A stretch of DNA of 64,000 bases from Leisingera daeponensis. GTDB lineage: Bacteria; Pseudomonadota; Alphaproteobacteria; Rhodobacterales; Rhodobacteraceae. The stretch is taken from contig NZ_JAHVJA010000001.1 of the NCBI RefSeq assembly GCF_019801465.1, forward strand, positions 372,001-436,000, given 5' to 3'. Below, in pieces: positions 56,978 to 64,000 of this stretch. Made by a program: the position numbers and the translations under genes. A model generated the notes under the pieces. That model was not told the DNA's origin and did no database searches. It saw nothing but the letters and a program-made list of their open reading frames with translations. The first letter of the stretch is position 1. Every line of letters begins with the position of its first letter.

Positions 56978-58513
56978 ATGCGCCGCGTGGTCCAAGCTCC
57001 CCTGGGCGTGCTGCGCCTGCCGCTGTTCCTGCTGATCTGGGGCATCGCCTCCTTGGCGATGTGGCTGCCGGCCGTGCATGCCTTGGTGCTGGACGATCAC
57101 CACACGTCGCAGAGCTTTTTCTATGCCGGCCTCGCCGGGGTGATTCTGGTTGTTCTGATTGCTTTGTCGATGGGCAACCGTGTGCCGCGGTACGGCATGC
57201 CGGGGCAGCTTCTGTCGCTGCTGGCGACCTTCACCGTGCTGCCGCTGTTTCTGGCGGTGCCGGTTCAGGACGCGCTGGTGAGCACCCGTTTCGTGAATGC
57301 CTATTTCGACATGGTGAGCGCAATCACGACCACCGGCGCCGATATCTGGGCTGATCCCGGCCGCCTGCCGCCCAGCGTGCATCTGTGGCGGGCGATGGTC
57401 GGCTGGCTGGGCGGGCTGCTGATGTGGGTGGCGGCCTCGGCGGTGCTGGCGCCGATGTCGCTCGGCGGGTTCGAGGTCACCGCCAAGGGGCAGCCGGGCG
57501 GCGGCACTGCCGGACCGGGCCAAATGGAGAAGGCGGACCCGCGGCGGCAGCTGGTACTGGTGACCCGCACCCTGGCGCCGGTCTATGCCGGTCTGACCAT
57601 GGTCCTGTGGATCCTGCTGATGATTACCGGCGAAAAGGCGCTGGCGGGCCTGTGCCATGCCATGTCGGTGATGGCGACCGCCGGCATTTCCGCAACCGGC
57701 GGGGTGGAGAATGCGGCCAGCGGCGTCGCCGGCGAAATGGTAATGTTCCTGTTCATGTTCTTTGCCCTGTCGCGGCTGACCTTCTCCAGCGATACCGTGA
57801 CCTCCGGGCAGGGGCGTCTCGACAAGGATCCCGAATTCCGCACCGGCATGCTGATTGTCTTCGGGGTGCCGCTGCTGCTGTTCCTGCGGCACTGGTTCGC
57901 CGCCTATGAGGTGGACGCCGGCGAAGACCTGCTGCAGGCGCTGCGGGCGTTTTGGGGCACCCTGTTCACGGTCATGTCCTTCCTGTCCACCACCGGCTTC
58001 GAGAGTGTCCACTGGCAGGCGGCCCGCACCTGGTCTGGACTGGAAACGCCGGGCATGATCCTGCTGGGGCTTGCGGTGTTCGGCGGCGGGGTGGCGACCA
58101 CTGCGGGCGGGGTCAAGCTGCTGCGGGTCTATGCGCTCTACCTCAATGGCTTGCGTGAAATGGAGCGGCTTGTGCATCCCAACTCGGTCAGCGGTGAAGG
58201 CGACCGGACCAAGCGGCTGCAGAAGAACGGCGCCTTTGTCGCCTGGGTGTTCTTCATGCTGTTTGCGTTGTCGCTGGCCCTGGTCAGCACCGCGCTGGCA
58301 GCGGTCGGATCAAGCTTCGAGCAATCCCTGGTGCTGGCAATTGCCGCGCTGTCCACCACCGGGCCGCTGACCGAAAGCGCCAGCAGTGCCCCGATCGTGC
58401 TCAATCTGCTGACCGACCCGGCCAAACTGATCCTGTGCATCGCGATGGTGCTGGGGCGGCTGGAGACGCTGGCCTTTATCGCGCTGCTGTCGCCCAACCT
58501 CTGGCGCAGCTGA
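56978..58513 (+). CDS. trkH: Trk potassium transporter TrkH
   Basis: Membrane pore of the K+ uptake system, partner of TrkA. The 511-residue protein has about ten helices. The P-loop filter segments are visible: AITTTGADIW, SVMATAGISATGG, MSFLSTTGFESV and ALSTTGPLTES. ATG 56978 is 1 bp after the trkA stop (TGACATG). The 120 bp from its stop to hfq hold no gene, only AT-rich sequence with the expected hfq leader. Confidence 0.95.
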   Translation: MRRVVQAPLGVLRLPLFLLIWGIASLAMWLPAVHALVLDDHHTSQSFFYAGLAGVILVVLIALSMGNRVPRYGMPGQLLSLLATFTVLPLFLAVPVQDALVSTRFVNAYFDMVSAITTTGADIWADPGRLPPSVHLWRAMVGWLGGLLMWVAASAVLAPMSLGGFEVTAKGQPGGGTAGPGQMEKADPRRQLVLVTRTLAPVYAGLTMVLWILLMITGEKALAGLCHAMSVMATAGISATGGVENAASGVAGEMVMFLFMFFALSRLTFSSDTVTSGQGRLDKDPEFRTGMLIVFGVPLLLFLRHWFAAYEVDAGEDLLQALRAFWGTLFTVMSFLSTTGFESVHWQAARTWSGLETPGMILLGLAVFGGGVATTAGGVKLLRVYALYLNGLREMERLVHPNSVSGEGDRTKRLQKNGAFVAWVFFMLFALSLALVSTALAAVGSSFEQSLVLAIAALSTTGPLTESASSAPIVLNLLTDPAKLILCIAMVLGRLETLAFIALLSPNLWRS

Positions 58514-58633
58514 GTGCCCTGCGGGTAAAAAGTGTTTTTCGGGTGGAAACTTATTTTTTCTTTCTCCATACTGAATTTTAACGTGCGTGCTGGTCCGCAG
58601 CGCGCAGCAAGAACAAAGGCGAGAAAACAAAAA

Positions 58634-58873
58634 ATGGCTTCGGACAGACAGAATCTTCAGGATGCCTTCCTGAATCACGTTCGCAAAACCAAGGTTCCGG
58701 TAACAATCTTTCTGATCAACGGGGTCAAACTGCAGGGTGTCATCACCTGGTTCGACAATTTCTGCGTGCTGCTGCGCCGCGACGGACAGTCGCAGCTGGT
58801 CTACAAACACGCGATTTCGACCATCATGCCGGCCCAGCCGATCAGTCTCTATGAGGGTGAAGACTCCAATTGA
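58634..58873 (+). CDS. hfq: RNA chaperone Hfq
   Basis: A 79-residue Sm-like hexamer subunit that pairs small RNAs with mRNAs. Sm1 motif: [20 protein letters not shown]; Sm2: [11 protein letters not shown] with the invariant YKHA. Length is typical for Rhodobacterales Hfq (about 77-80), with a short C-tail. ATG 58634 is preceded by AAGGCGAGAAAACAAAAA. The stop overlaps the hflX ATG by one base. Confidence 0.98.
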   Translation: MASDRQNLQDAFLNHVRKTKVPVTIFLINGVKLQGVITWFDNFCVLLRRDGQSQLVYKHAISTIMPAQPISLYEGEDSN

Positions 58874-60144
58874 TGGAGCATGAAAGGAAGCAGACCCGCG
58901 CCTGGGTGCTGCATCCGGAAATCAAATCAGACAGCGGGCGCCGCGAAGCCGCACCCGCGCTTGACGAGGCCGTTGCGCTGGCAGCGGCCTTGCCCGATCT
59001 TGATGTAATCGGATCAAATGTGGTGCGCCTGCCCAAGGCGCATCCGGGCATGCTGTTCGGCTCCGGCAAGATCGAGGAACTGGCAGGCATCCTGAAGGCG
59101 AATGAAATTGAACTGGTCCTGATCGACGGGCCGGTTTCCCCCGTTCAGCAGCGCAACCTGGAGAAGGCTTGGAAGGTCAAGATCCTGGACCGGACCGGGC
59201 TGATCCTCGAGATATTCTCCGACCGGGCGGCGACTCGTGAAGGCGTGCTGCAGGTCGAGATGGCGGCGCTCAGCTATCAGCGCACCCGTCTGGTGCGGGC
59301 CTGGACCCACCTGGAGCGCCAGCGCGGCGGCCTGGGGTTTGTCGGCGGACCCGGTGAAACCCAGATCGAGGCCGACCGGCGCGCCATTGACGACCAGCTG
59401 GTGCGGCTGCGCCGGCAGCTGGACAAGGTGGTGAAGACCCGGACGCTGCACCGTGCCTCGCGCGCCAAGGTGCCGTACCCCATCGTGGCGCTGGTGGGTT
59501 ATACCAACGCCGGCAAGTCAACGCTGTTCAACCGGCTGACCGGCGCCGAGGTGATGGCCAAGGACATGCTCTTTGCCACTCTGGATCCGACCATGCGCCG
59601 GGTGCAGATCCCCGACGGGCCGGAGGTGATCCTGTCCGACACGGTGGGTTTCATCTCGGACCTGCCGACGGAGCTGGTCGCCGCCTTCCGCGCCACGCTG
59701 GAAGAGGTGCTGGCGGCGGATGTGATCCTGCATGTGCGCGACATCAGCCATGACCAAAGTGAAGAGCAGGCTGAGGATGTGGAGGCGATCCTGGCCTCGC
59801 TGGGGGTGGACGAGCACCGCGCCCGGATCGAGGTCTGGAACAAGCTTGACCAGCTTCCGGCGGAAGACGCCGACGCCCGCCGCCAGCGCGCGGCCCGGGA
59901 GGACGGCATTCATGCGATTTCGGCTCTGACCGGTGAGGGGCTGGACGGCCTCCTGGCCGACATAGCCGAGAAGCTGCAGGGGGTGCGGCACGAGGATGTG
60001 CTGAACCTCACCTTTGCGCAGGGCAAGCAGCGCGCCTGGCTGTTCAAGGAGGACCTGGTGCAGCAAGAGGAGCAGACCGAGACCGGTTTCGAAATCACCG
60101 TGCTGTGGACCGACCGGCAGAAGGCGAAATTCGAGAGGCTGTGA
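58873..60144 (+). CDS. hflX: Ribosome-associated GTPase HflX
   Basis: GTPase that binds the large subunit and helps recycle or rescue stalled ribosomes. The 423-residue protein has the N-terminal HflX domain (HPGMLFGSGKIEELAG and RGGLGFVGGPGETQIEADRR) and the G domain with G1 GYTNAGKST, G3 DTVGFISDLP and NKLD. ATG 58873 overlaps the hfq TGA. A strong terminator follows at 60166. Confidence 0.97.
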   Translation: MEHERKQTRAWVLHPEIKSDSGRREAAPALDEAVALAAALPDLDVIGSNVVRLPKAHPGMLFGSGKIEELAGILKANEIELVLIDGPVSPVQQRNLEKAWKVKILDRTGLILEIFSDRAATREGVLQVEMAALSYQRTRLVRAWTHLERQRGGLGFVGGPGETQIEADRRAIDDQLVRLRRQLDKVVKTRTLHRASRAKVPYPIVALVGYTNAGKSTLFNRLTGAEVMAKDMLFATLDPTMRRVQIPDGPEVILSDTVGFISDLPTELVAAFRATLEEVLAADVILHVRDISHDQSEEQAEDVEAILASLGVDEHRARIEVWNKLDQLPAEDADARRQRAAREDGIHAISALTGEGLDGLLADIAEKLQGVRHEDVLNLTFAQGKQRAWLFKEDLVQQEEQTETGFEITVLWTDRQKAKFERL

Positions 60145-60165
60145 TTTTCATCAGCTCTGTAAAAG

Positions 60166-60195
60166 AAAAACGGGCGCCGCAGCGCCCGTTTTTTT
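60166..60195. terminator. Bidirectional terminator
   Basis: AAAAACGGGCGC, loop CGCA, GCGCCCGTTTTT with a T-run on one side and an A-run on the other. It separates convergent hflX and the acylase gene; the last bases overlap the acylase stop (60194). Confidence 0.92.
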
Positions 60196-62671
60196 ATAGC
60201 CTGGGTGTGATCCGGGTGATGCCGACGGCCGCGGCGCGGGCGAGTTCCTCATCCAGCGACATCGGGATGTACTCGCCGCGGCGCCACAGCTGGGCCATGT
60301 CGTCGTAGTAGCGCGACAGCGGGTGGCCGGACTGGCCGGTGGCGGTGATGAAGACGGAGCTGTCAGGGTCGGCAAAATCATAGACCCCGCGGTAGCCGGC
60401 CGCGTGAATGTTCTGGTAGGGATCCGGGTCCTTGCCCGAGCTTTTGCCCCGCTGCAGGGTGTTGTCGCCGCCGCTGGTGGATTGGCGGATGTTCACGAAA
60501 TAGCGCAGAAGCGGCACATCGCCCAGAACAGGATGGTCCTGCACGGCCTGGTGGGCGTCGCCCCAGCGCAGGGATTCCAGCGCGTTCCCGTAGCGCTCTT
60601 CGATCCAGACCAGCGCATCATCCAGCGCCAGCCGGGCCATGTCAGTGCAGCTTTCCTCGGGCGCGCTCTGGCGCACGTCGCACCAGGCGGAAGCGCCATC
60701 GACATCGCGGTAAACCCGCTCGATGAACAGCGGTTCGACATGGCGGAAGGATTTGGCTACAGGACCCAGTTCATCGGTAATCAGCCGGGCCTGCAGCGCC
60801 CTCAGCCAGGCGGCATAGATCAGCGGCTCCGGCAGGTGCTCGTTCATCTCGCCGTTCCACTCGGACAGCAGCGTCAGGGCAATCTGGCGCTGGCGCTCGC
60901 GGGTGCCGGCGGGCGCGGCCTCGCCTGTGAACCACAGGTTCGCCCCGATCAGCGGCAGCAGGGTGCGGGCGGTGTAAGAGACTGTGTCCAGCTGCGCTTC
61001 GATGAAACTGTCGCGGGTGTGGACTTCGCGGTTCTGCATCAGCTTTTCCCAGCGGTGGATGCGCTGGGTGTCGCCCCAGTCGAAGGAGACATGTTTTGGG
61101 AAGGGGCGGTCAAGGAGCTTATTGTTGGTGTTGCCCAAGATGCCGCCCGCGGGAGCAACAAATTCCGGGTTTTCGGCATAGGGAGCCTGGCCCTGCCATC
61201 GGTTTTCCGGGCGCCAGCCCTGGCTGGGCATCCGGCCTTTGCTTTGATGCGCCGCGTCGCGCAGCGGAAACGCTCCGACGGTCTTGAGCGCGATGGTGTC
61301 CCGGTCGGCCAGCGTCAGGTTTTGCGCCGGGGCGACAAAATCCTCGCCTGCAATGATTGCCTCCTGCACCGAGCCGCTGCGCATAAGGCTGATGGCGGCG
61401 CTCATTGAGGTGTCCCTGGGGCTGAGCACGGTCCAGCTGAGCGACACCACATGGCCCGGCGGCGTGATTTCCGCCAGGTTGAACATGGAGCCGGGCAGCA
61501 CAGGGCCGTTGTCGCTCCAGCGCAGGGTCAGGGTGACCGGGGCCTCGTCCTTGATCTTAATGATCGAGGGGCGGGAAATGAACTTCTTGTAGCCGTCAAC
61601 GCTCAGGTATTCCTGAGGGTTTTCCGGGTTCAGCTTTTCGATGAACAGGTCCTGGTCATCCATGTAAGAGGAGGTGACCCCCCATCCCAGCGCGTCGGAG
61701 CGCCCGGAGATCACTGCGGGAATGCCGGGGATGGTGCCGCCGATCACCCCGCCGGTGCCCAGTTCAAGCCGCGCCAGATACCAGATACCAGGGGCGCTGA
61801 GGCCGAGGTGCGGGTCGTTGGCCAGCAGAGTTCCGCCCGCTGCCGACCGGCTGGGCGCTGCGGCCCAGGCGTTGGAGGCACCGGCCAGACCGCGCGGCGC
61901 AACCGGGAACAACAGGCTGCTTTCCTCTTCAGACCCGGCATCGGCATACTGCCGGGCGCCAGGCACAAGTTCCGCGTATTCGGGCAGGGCCGTCAGCCCT
62001 TTGCCGGGTGCATCCGGCAGAATATCCTTGATGCGGTCTGCATCATTCAGCGCCAGCGAGGTGCGGGCGCGCAGGATCTCCTCCCTCATATGGCCGGACA
62101 ATTGCAGCGCCATCAGCTTCATGATTGCGATGCTGTCTGCGGGCTGCCAGGGAGCCAGCGGCATCTGAAACAGGAACATTTCCGGCGCGCCGCGGCCCAG
62201 GGCGTCCTCGTTGATCTCCAGAAGCCTGGCGTTCACCCCCGCGGCATAGGCGGTGAGCGCCGCCATCGCCTCTGGCGACTGGACCTCTACCGACTGCTGC
62301 GCCAGCCGGTAGAGATCGAGGCGGCGCAAGTAGGTGTCCGTTTCAACGGTGCGGGTGCCGAAGATCTCCGACAGGCGGCCCTGGGCGGTGCGCCGCATGA
62401 CCGCCATCTGCCACAGCCGGTCCTGGGCGTGGGCATAACCCAAGCCGAAATAGACATCCTCGTCGCTGGCGCCGAAACTGCCGAAAACATGCGGCACATT
62501 AGCATTGTCGCGCACAATCTCGACGGGGGAGGACAGGCCGGGAAGGGCGAGTTCCTTGTCGTACTCAGGCAGCGACTGCGAGGCGAGATAGTAGACCAGC
62601 GCGGCGGCCAGAACGCTCAGCAGAATCAGGCCCGCAGCAAGGCGCAGCAGCCAGCGGAAAAGAAGTCCCAT
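60194..62671 (-). CDS. Penicillin acylase-family Ntn-hydrolase
   Basis: An 825-residue membrane-tethered (helix about 5-28) proenzyme. The predicted autocleavage is before Ser266 in RGLAGASNAWAAAPSRS, the new N-terminal nucleophile; the N267/A268/W269 residues match family members. The residue before the nucleophile is Ala rather than the usual Gly. A later GNTNNKLL segment holds the catalytic Asn. Family members hydrolyse penicillins, acyl-homoserine lactones or other amides; AHL breakdown is attractive in a Roseobacter but not shown. It is divergent from a dehydrogenase gene. Confidence 0.9.
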   Translation of the reverse strand: MGLLFRWLLRLAAGLILLSVLAAALVYYLASQSLPEYDKELALPGLSSPVEIVRDNANVPHVFGSFGASDEDVYFGLGYAHAQDRLWQMAVMRRTAQGRLSEIFGTRTVETDTYLRRLDLYRLAQQSVEVQSPEAMAALTAYAAGVNARLLEINEDALGRGAPEMFLFQMPLAPWQPADSIAIMKLMALQLSGHMREEILRARTSLALNDADRIKDILPDAPGKGLTALPEYAELVPGARQYADAGSEEESSLLFPVAPRGLAGASNAWAAAPSRSAAGGTLLANDPHLGLSAPGIWYLARLELGTGGVIGGTIPGIPAVISGRSDALGWGVTSSYMDDQDLFIEKLNPENPQEYLSVDGYKKFISRPSIIKIKDEAPVTLTLRWSDNGPVLPGSMFNLAEITPPGHVVSLSWTVLSPRDTSMSAAISLMRSGSVQEAIIAGEDFVAPAQNLTLADRDTIALKTVGAFPLRDAAHQSKGRMPSQGWRPENRWQGQAPYAENPEFVAPAGGILGNTNNKLLDRPFPKHVSFDWGDTQRIHRWEKLMQNREVHTRDSFIEAQLDTVSYTARTLLPLIGANLWFTGEAAPAGTRERQRQIALTLLSEWNGEMNEHLPEPLIYAAWLRALQARLITDELGPVAKSFRHVEPLFIERVYRDVDGASAWCDVRQSAPEESCTDMARLALDDALVWIEERYGNALESLRWGDAHQAVQDHPVLGDVPLLRYFVNIRQSTSGGDNTLQRGKSSGKDPDPYQNIHAAGYRGVYDFADPDSSVFITATGQSGHPLSRYYDDMAQLWRRGEYIPMSLDEELARAAAVGITRITPRL

Positions 62672-62787
62672 CAGCGGTTGTTTTCCCTTGGTTTTTGTCG
62701 TTTCCAGCCGCTTGGCAGATTGCGCCCCGCGGCGGCGGTGGTAGGGTTGGCGCCAACATATGCGAAGACAGATCAGGGGAAAAGCAG

Positions 62788-63660
62788 ATGGCAAAAATCG
62801 CGTTTTTGGGGCTTGGTGTCATGGGCTATCCGATGGCCGGGCACCTGCAGGCCGCGGGCCATGAGGTCACCGTCTACAACCGCACCGAAGCCAAGGCCAA
62901 GGCCTGGGCCAAGCAGCATGGCGGCCATTTCGCCGCCACCCCGCGGGCGGCGGCATCCGGCGCGGAATACGTGATGGCCTGTGTCGGCAATGACGACGAT
63001 CTGCGCTCGGTGTGCCTTGGGGCCGACGGGGCTTTTGCCGGCATGGCCACGGGCACCGTGTTTACCGACCACACCACGGTTTCGGCCAAAGTCACCCGGG
63101 AGCTGTACGGCACTGCGGCGGAGCAGGGGATTGCCTTTGTCGATGCGCCGATCTCCGGCGGCCAGGCTGGGGCGGAGAACGGCGTGCTGTCAGTCATGTG
63201 CGGCGGCGATGAGGACGTCTATGCAAGGGTGGAGCCGGTGATCGATGCCTATGCCCGCATCTGCCGCCGGATCGGCGAGAGCGGTGCCGGGCAGATGACC
63301 AAGATGTGCAACCAGATCGCTATCGCGGGTCTCGTTCAGGGGCTAAGCGAGGCGCTGCATTTCGCAGAGAAGGCCGGTCTGGACGGGCGCGCGGTGGTTG
63401 AAGTGATCAGCCAGGGCGCGGCTGGCAGCTGGCAGATGGCCAACCGTTACGAGACCATGCTGGATGATCATTTCGAGCATGGCTTTGCTGTCGATTGGAT
63501 GCGCAAGGATCTGGGCATCTGCCTGGATGCGGCGGATGAGACCGGCGCCAGCCTGCCGGTGACGGCGCTGGTCGATCAGTTCTACAAGGATGTTCAGAAA
63601 ATGGGCGGCAGCCGCTGGGACACCTCGTCGCTGTTCAAGCGGCTGCGCCAGCTTGGCTGA
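62788..63660 (+). CDS. Beta-hydroxyacid dehydrogenase (3-hydroxyisobutyrate dehydrogenase family)
   Basis: A 290-residue NAD(P)-dependent oxidoreductase. The dinucleotide motif is IAFLGLGVMGYPMAGHL (4-20). The substrate motif FVDAPISGGQAGAENG (about 120-135) and the catalytic lysine in GAGQMTKMCNQI (about 168-179) are those of the GarR/HIBADH/tartronate-semialdehyde reductase family. The exact substrate is unknown; succinic semialdehyde or methylmalonate-type compounds are possible. ATG 62788 has AGGGGAAAAGC upstream. Confidence 0.9.
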   Translation: MAKIAFLGLGVMGYPMAGHLQAAGHEVTVYNRTEAKAKAWAKQHGGHFAATPRAAASGAEYVMACVGNDDDLRSVCLGADGAFAGMATGTVFTDHTTVSAKVTRELYGTAAEQGIAFVDAPISGGQAGAENGVLSVMCGGDEDVYARVEPVIDAYARICRRIGESGAGQMTKMCNQIAIAGLVQGLSEALHFAEKAGLDGRAVVEVISQGAAGSWQMANRYETMLDDHFEHGFAVDWMRKDLGICLDAADETGASLPVTALVDQFYKDVQKMGGSRWDTSSLFKRLRQLG

Positions 63661-63672
63661 GCGAAAATGAAA

Positions 63673-63698
63673 ATGGCCTTTCCGGTTGGAAAGGCCAT
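63673..63698 (-). terminator. Terminator of the SYLF-domain gene
   Basis: ATGGCCTTTCC, loop, GGAAAGGCCAT: an 11-bp stem followed on the reverse strand by TTTCATTTT. The dehydrogenase stop is 13 bp to the left. Confidence 0.65.
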
Positions 63699-63737
63699 GC
63701 CTCCGGCGGGGATATTTCAAGCCAGAAGCAAAGGCGG
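63698..63737 (+). repeat. Dispersed GCCTCCGGCGGG element, copy 2
   Basis: TGCCTCCGGCGGGGATATTT and then AGAAGCAAAGGCGG. Same order of parts as copy 1 at 8932-8969; it sits right after the hairpin at the end of the dehydrogenase gene. Confidence 0.55.
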
Positions 63738-63757
63738 TTTCTGCCGCCTGTTCTCAC

Positions 63758-64000
63758 TCAGGGGATGATGCGGGTGTATTTGGTGCCTTCCAGGGTGGCG
63801 CCCACACGCAGGCCTGCCTGGGCAAAGACCACGGCCAGCACCGGCGACGTCAGGGTGTTGGTGTCGGCGCTCAGCGCGTTACCTTCGTCCTTGATCACAT
63901 ATTCCACGTCTGCTCCTGCCGCCCAGCCAGAGGAGCGGCGGAAGCCTGCCAGCGCGTCCTGGGTCATGAAGAACAGCACATGGGCGTACTGCTGGGCACC
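63758..64000 (-). CDS. SYLF-domain (YSC84-type lipid-binding) protein, C-terminal fragment
   Basis: The gene runs off the right end of the window and its start is not included. About 80 C-terminal residues are readable: HVLFFMTQDALAGFRRSSGW, AGADVEYVIKDEG and ATLEGTKYTRIIP. This is the end of the SYLF/YSC84 fold, in which LFFMT..AL..F and the VGATLEGTK strand are characteristic. Bacterial members are usually small secreted lipoproteins of unknown function. The terminator at 63673 ends its transcript. Confidence 0.78.
   Translation of the reverse strand, partial: GAQQYAHVLFFMTQDALAGFRRSSGWAAGADVEYVIKDEGNALSADTNTLTSPVLAVVFAQAGLRVGATLEGTKYTRIIP

Overview
This window is about 64 kb of ordinary chromosome from an alphaproteobacterium, almost certainly Rhodobacteraceae (Roseobacter group, Leisingera/Phaeobacter-like). 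The basis is the GC-rich, coding-dense sequence and the gene neighbourhoods: sciP-ctrA, the dusB-ntrB-ntrC-ntrY-ntrX-trkA-trkH-hfq-hflX string, a fused ispDF, DUF6456/DUF6477 genes, and an NtrC without a GAFTGA loop. The genus is inferred. I see no rRNA, tRNA, CRISPR array, insertion sequence or prophage.

Region by region. 1-7.5 kb: the 3' end of lpxB, mnmA (reverse), sciP and ctrA (cell-cycle/motility control), then ligA-recG. 7.5-16.3 kb: a tiny membrane protein behind a LexA-type GTTC array, a NifU/IscU-like scaffold, hisI, gluQ with a methyltransferase, trmFO, enoyl-CoA hydratase, a thioesterase, psd, and a divergent DUF1127 / MocR-type regulator pair. 16.3-25.6 kb: a lipoprotein, rplM-rpsI, a broken Sel1-type gene, a hexapeptide acetyltransferase, truncated haemoglobin plus adenylate cyclase, a TetR regulator, ppk2, a hydrolase, metA and a P-loop ATPase. 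25.7-34.9 kb: a FadL-like porin, an EamA transporter, a double sulfotransferase, guaA, an MttB-family methyltransferase, and divergent DUF6477 / DUF6456 genes (probable GafA-type gene-transfer-agent activator). 34.9-45 kb: peroxiredoxin, a Lys-rich coiled-coil protein, lipA with an amidohydrolase, an RcnB-like protein, hpt, a COQ10-like protein, a disordered protein behind a CtrA-type box, amtB, cinA-pgpA-ispDF. 45-60 kb: the nitrogen-regulatory operon dusB-ntrBC-ntrYX, a caspase-like secreted protein and two lipoproteins on the other strand, then trkA-trkH-hfq-hflX. 60-64 kb: a penicillin/AHL-acylase family enzyme, a beta-hydroxyacid dehydrogenase, and the 3' end of a SYLF-domain gene.

The most interesting items are small or regulatory: a 40-residue membrane protein behind five helically phased GTTC boxes (a possible SOS division inhibitor), a truncated globin translationally coupled to an adenylate cyclase, the GafA-like locus with a 21-bp dyad in its divergent promoter, a series of RKTACAAW half-sites running into the MocR gene, and a TTAA-N7-TTAA CtrA box in front of a protein of unknown function. 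Functions come from reading the translated sequence and recalled family knowledge; no database search was run.
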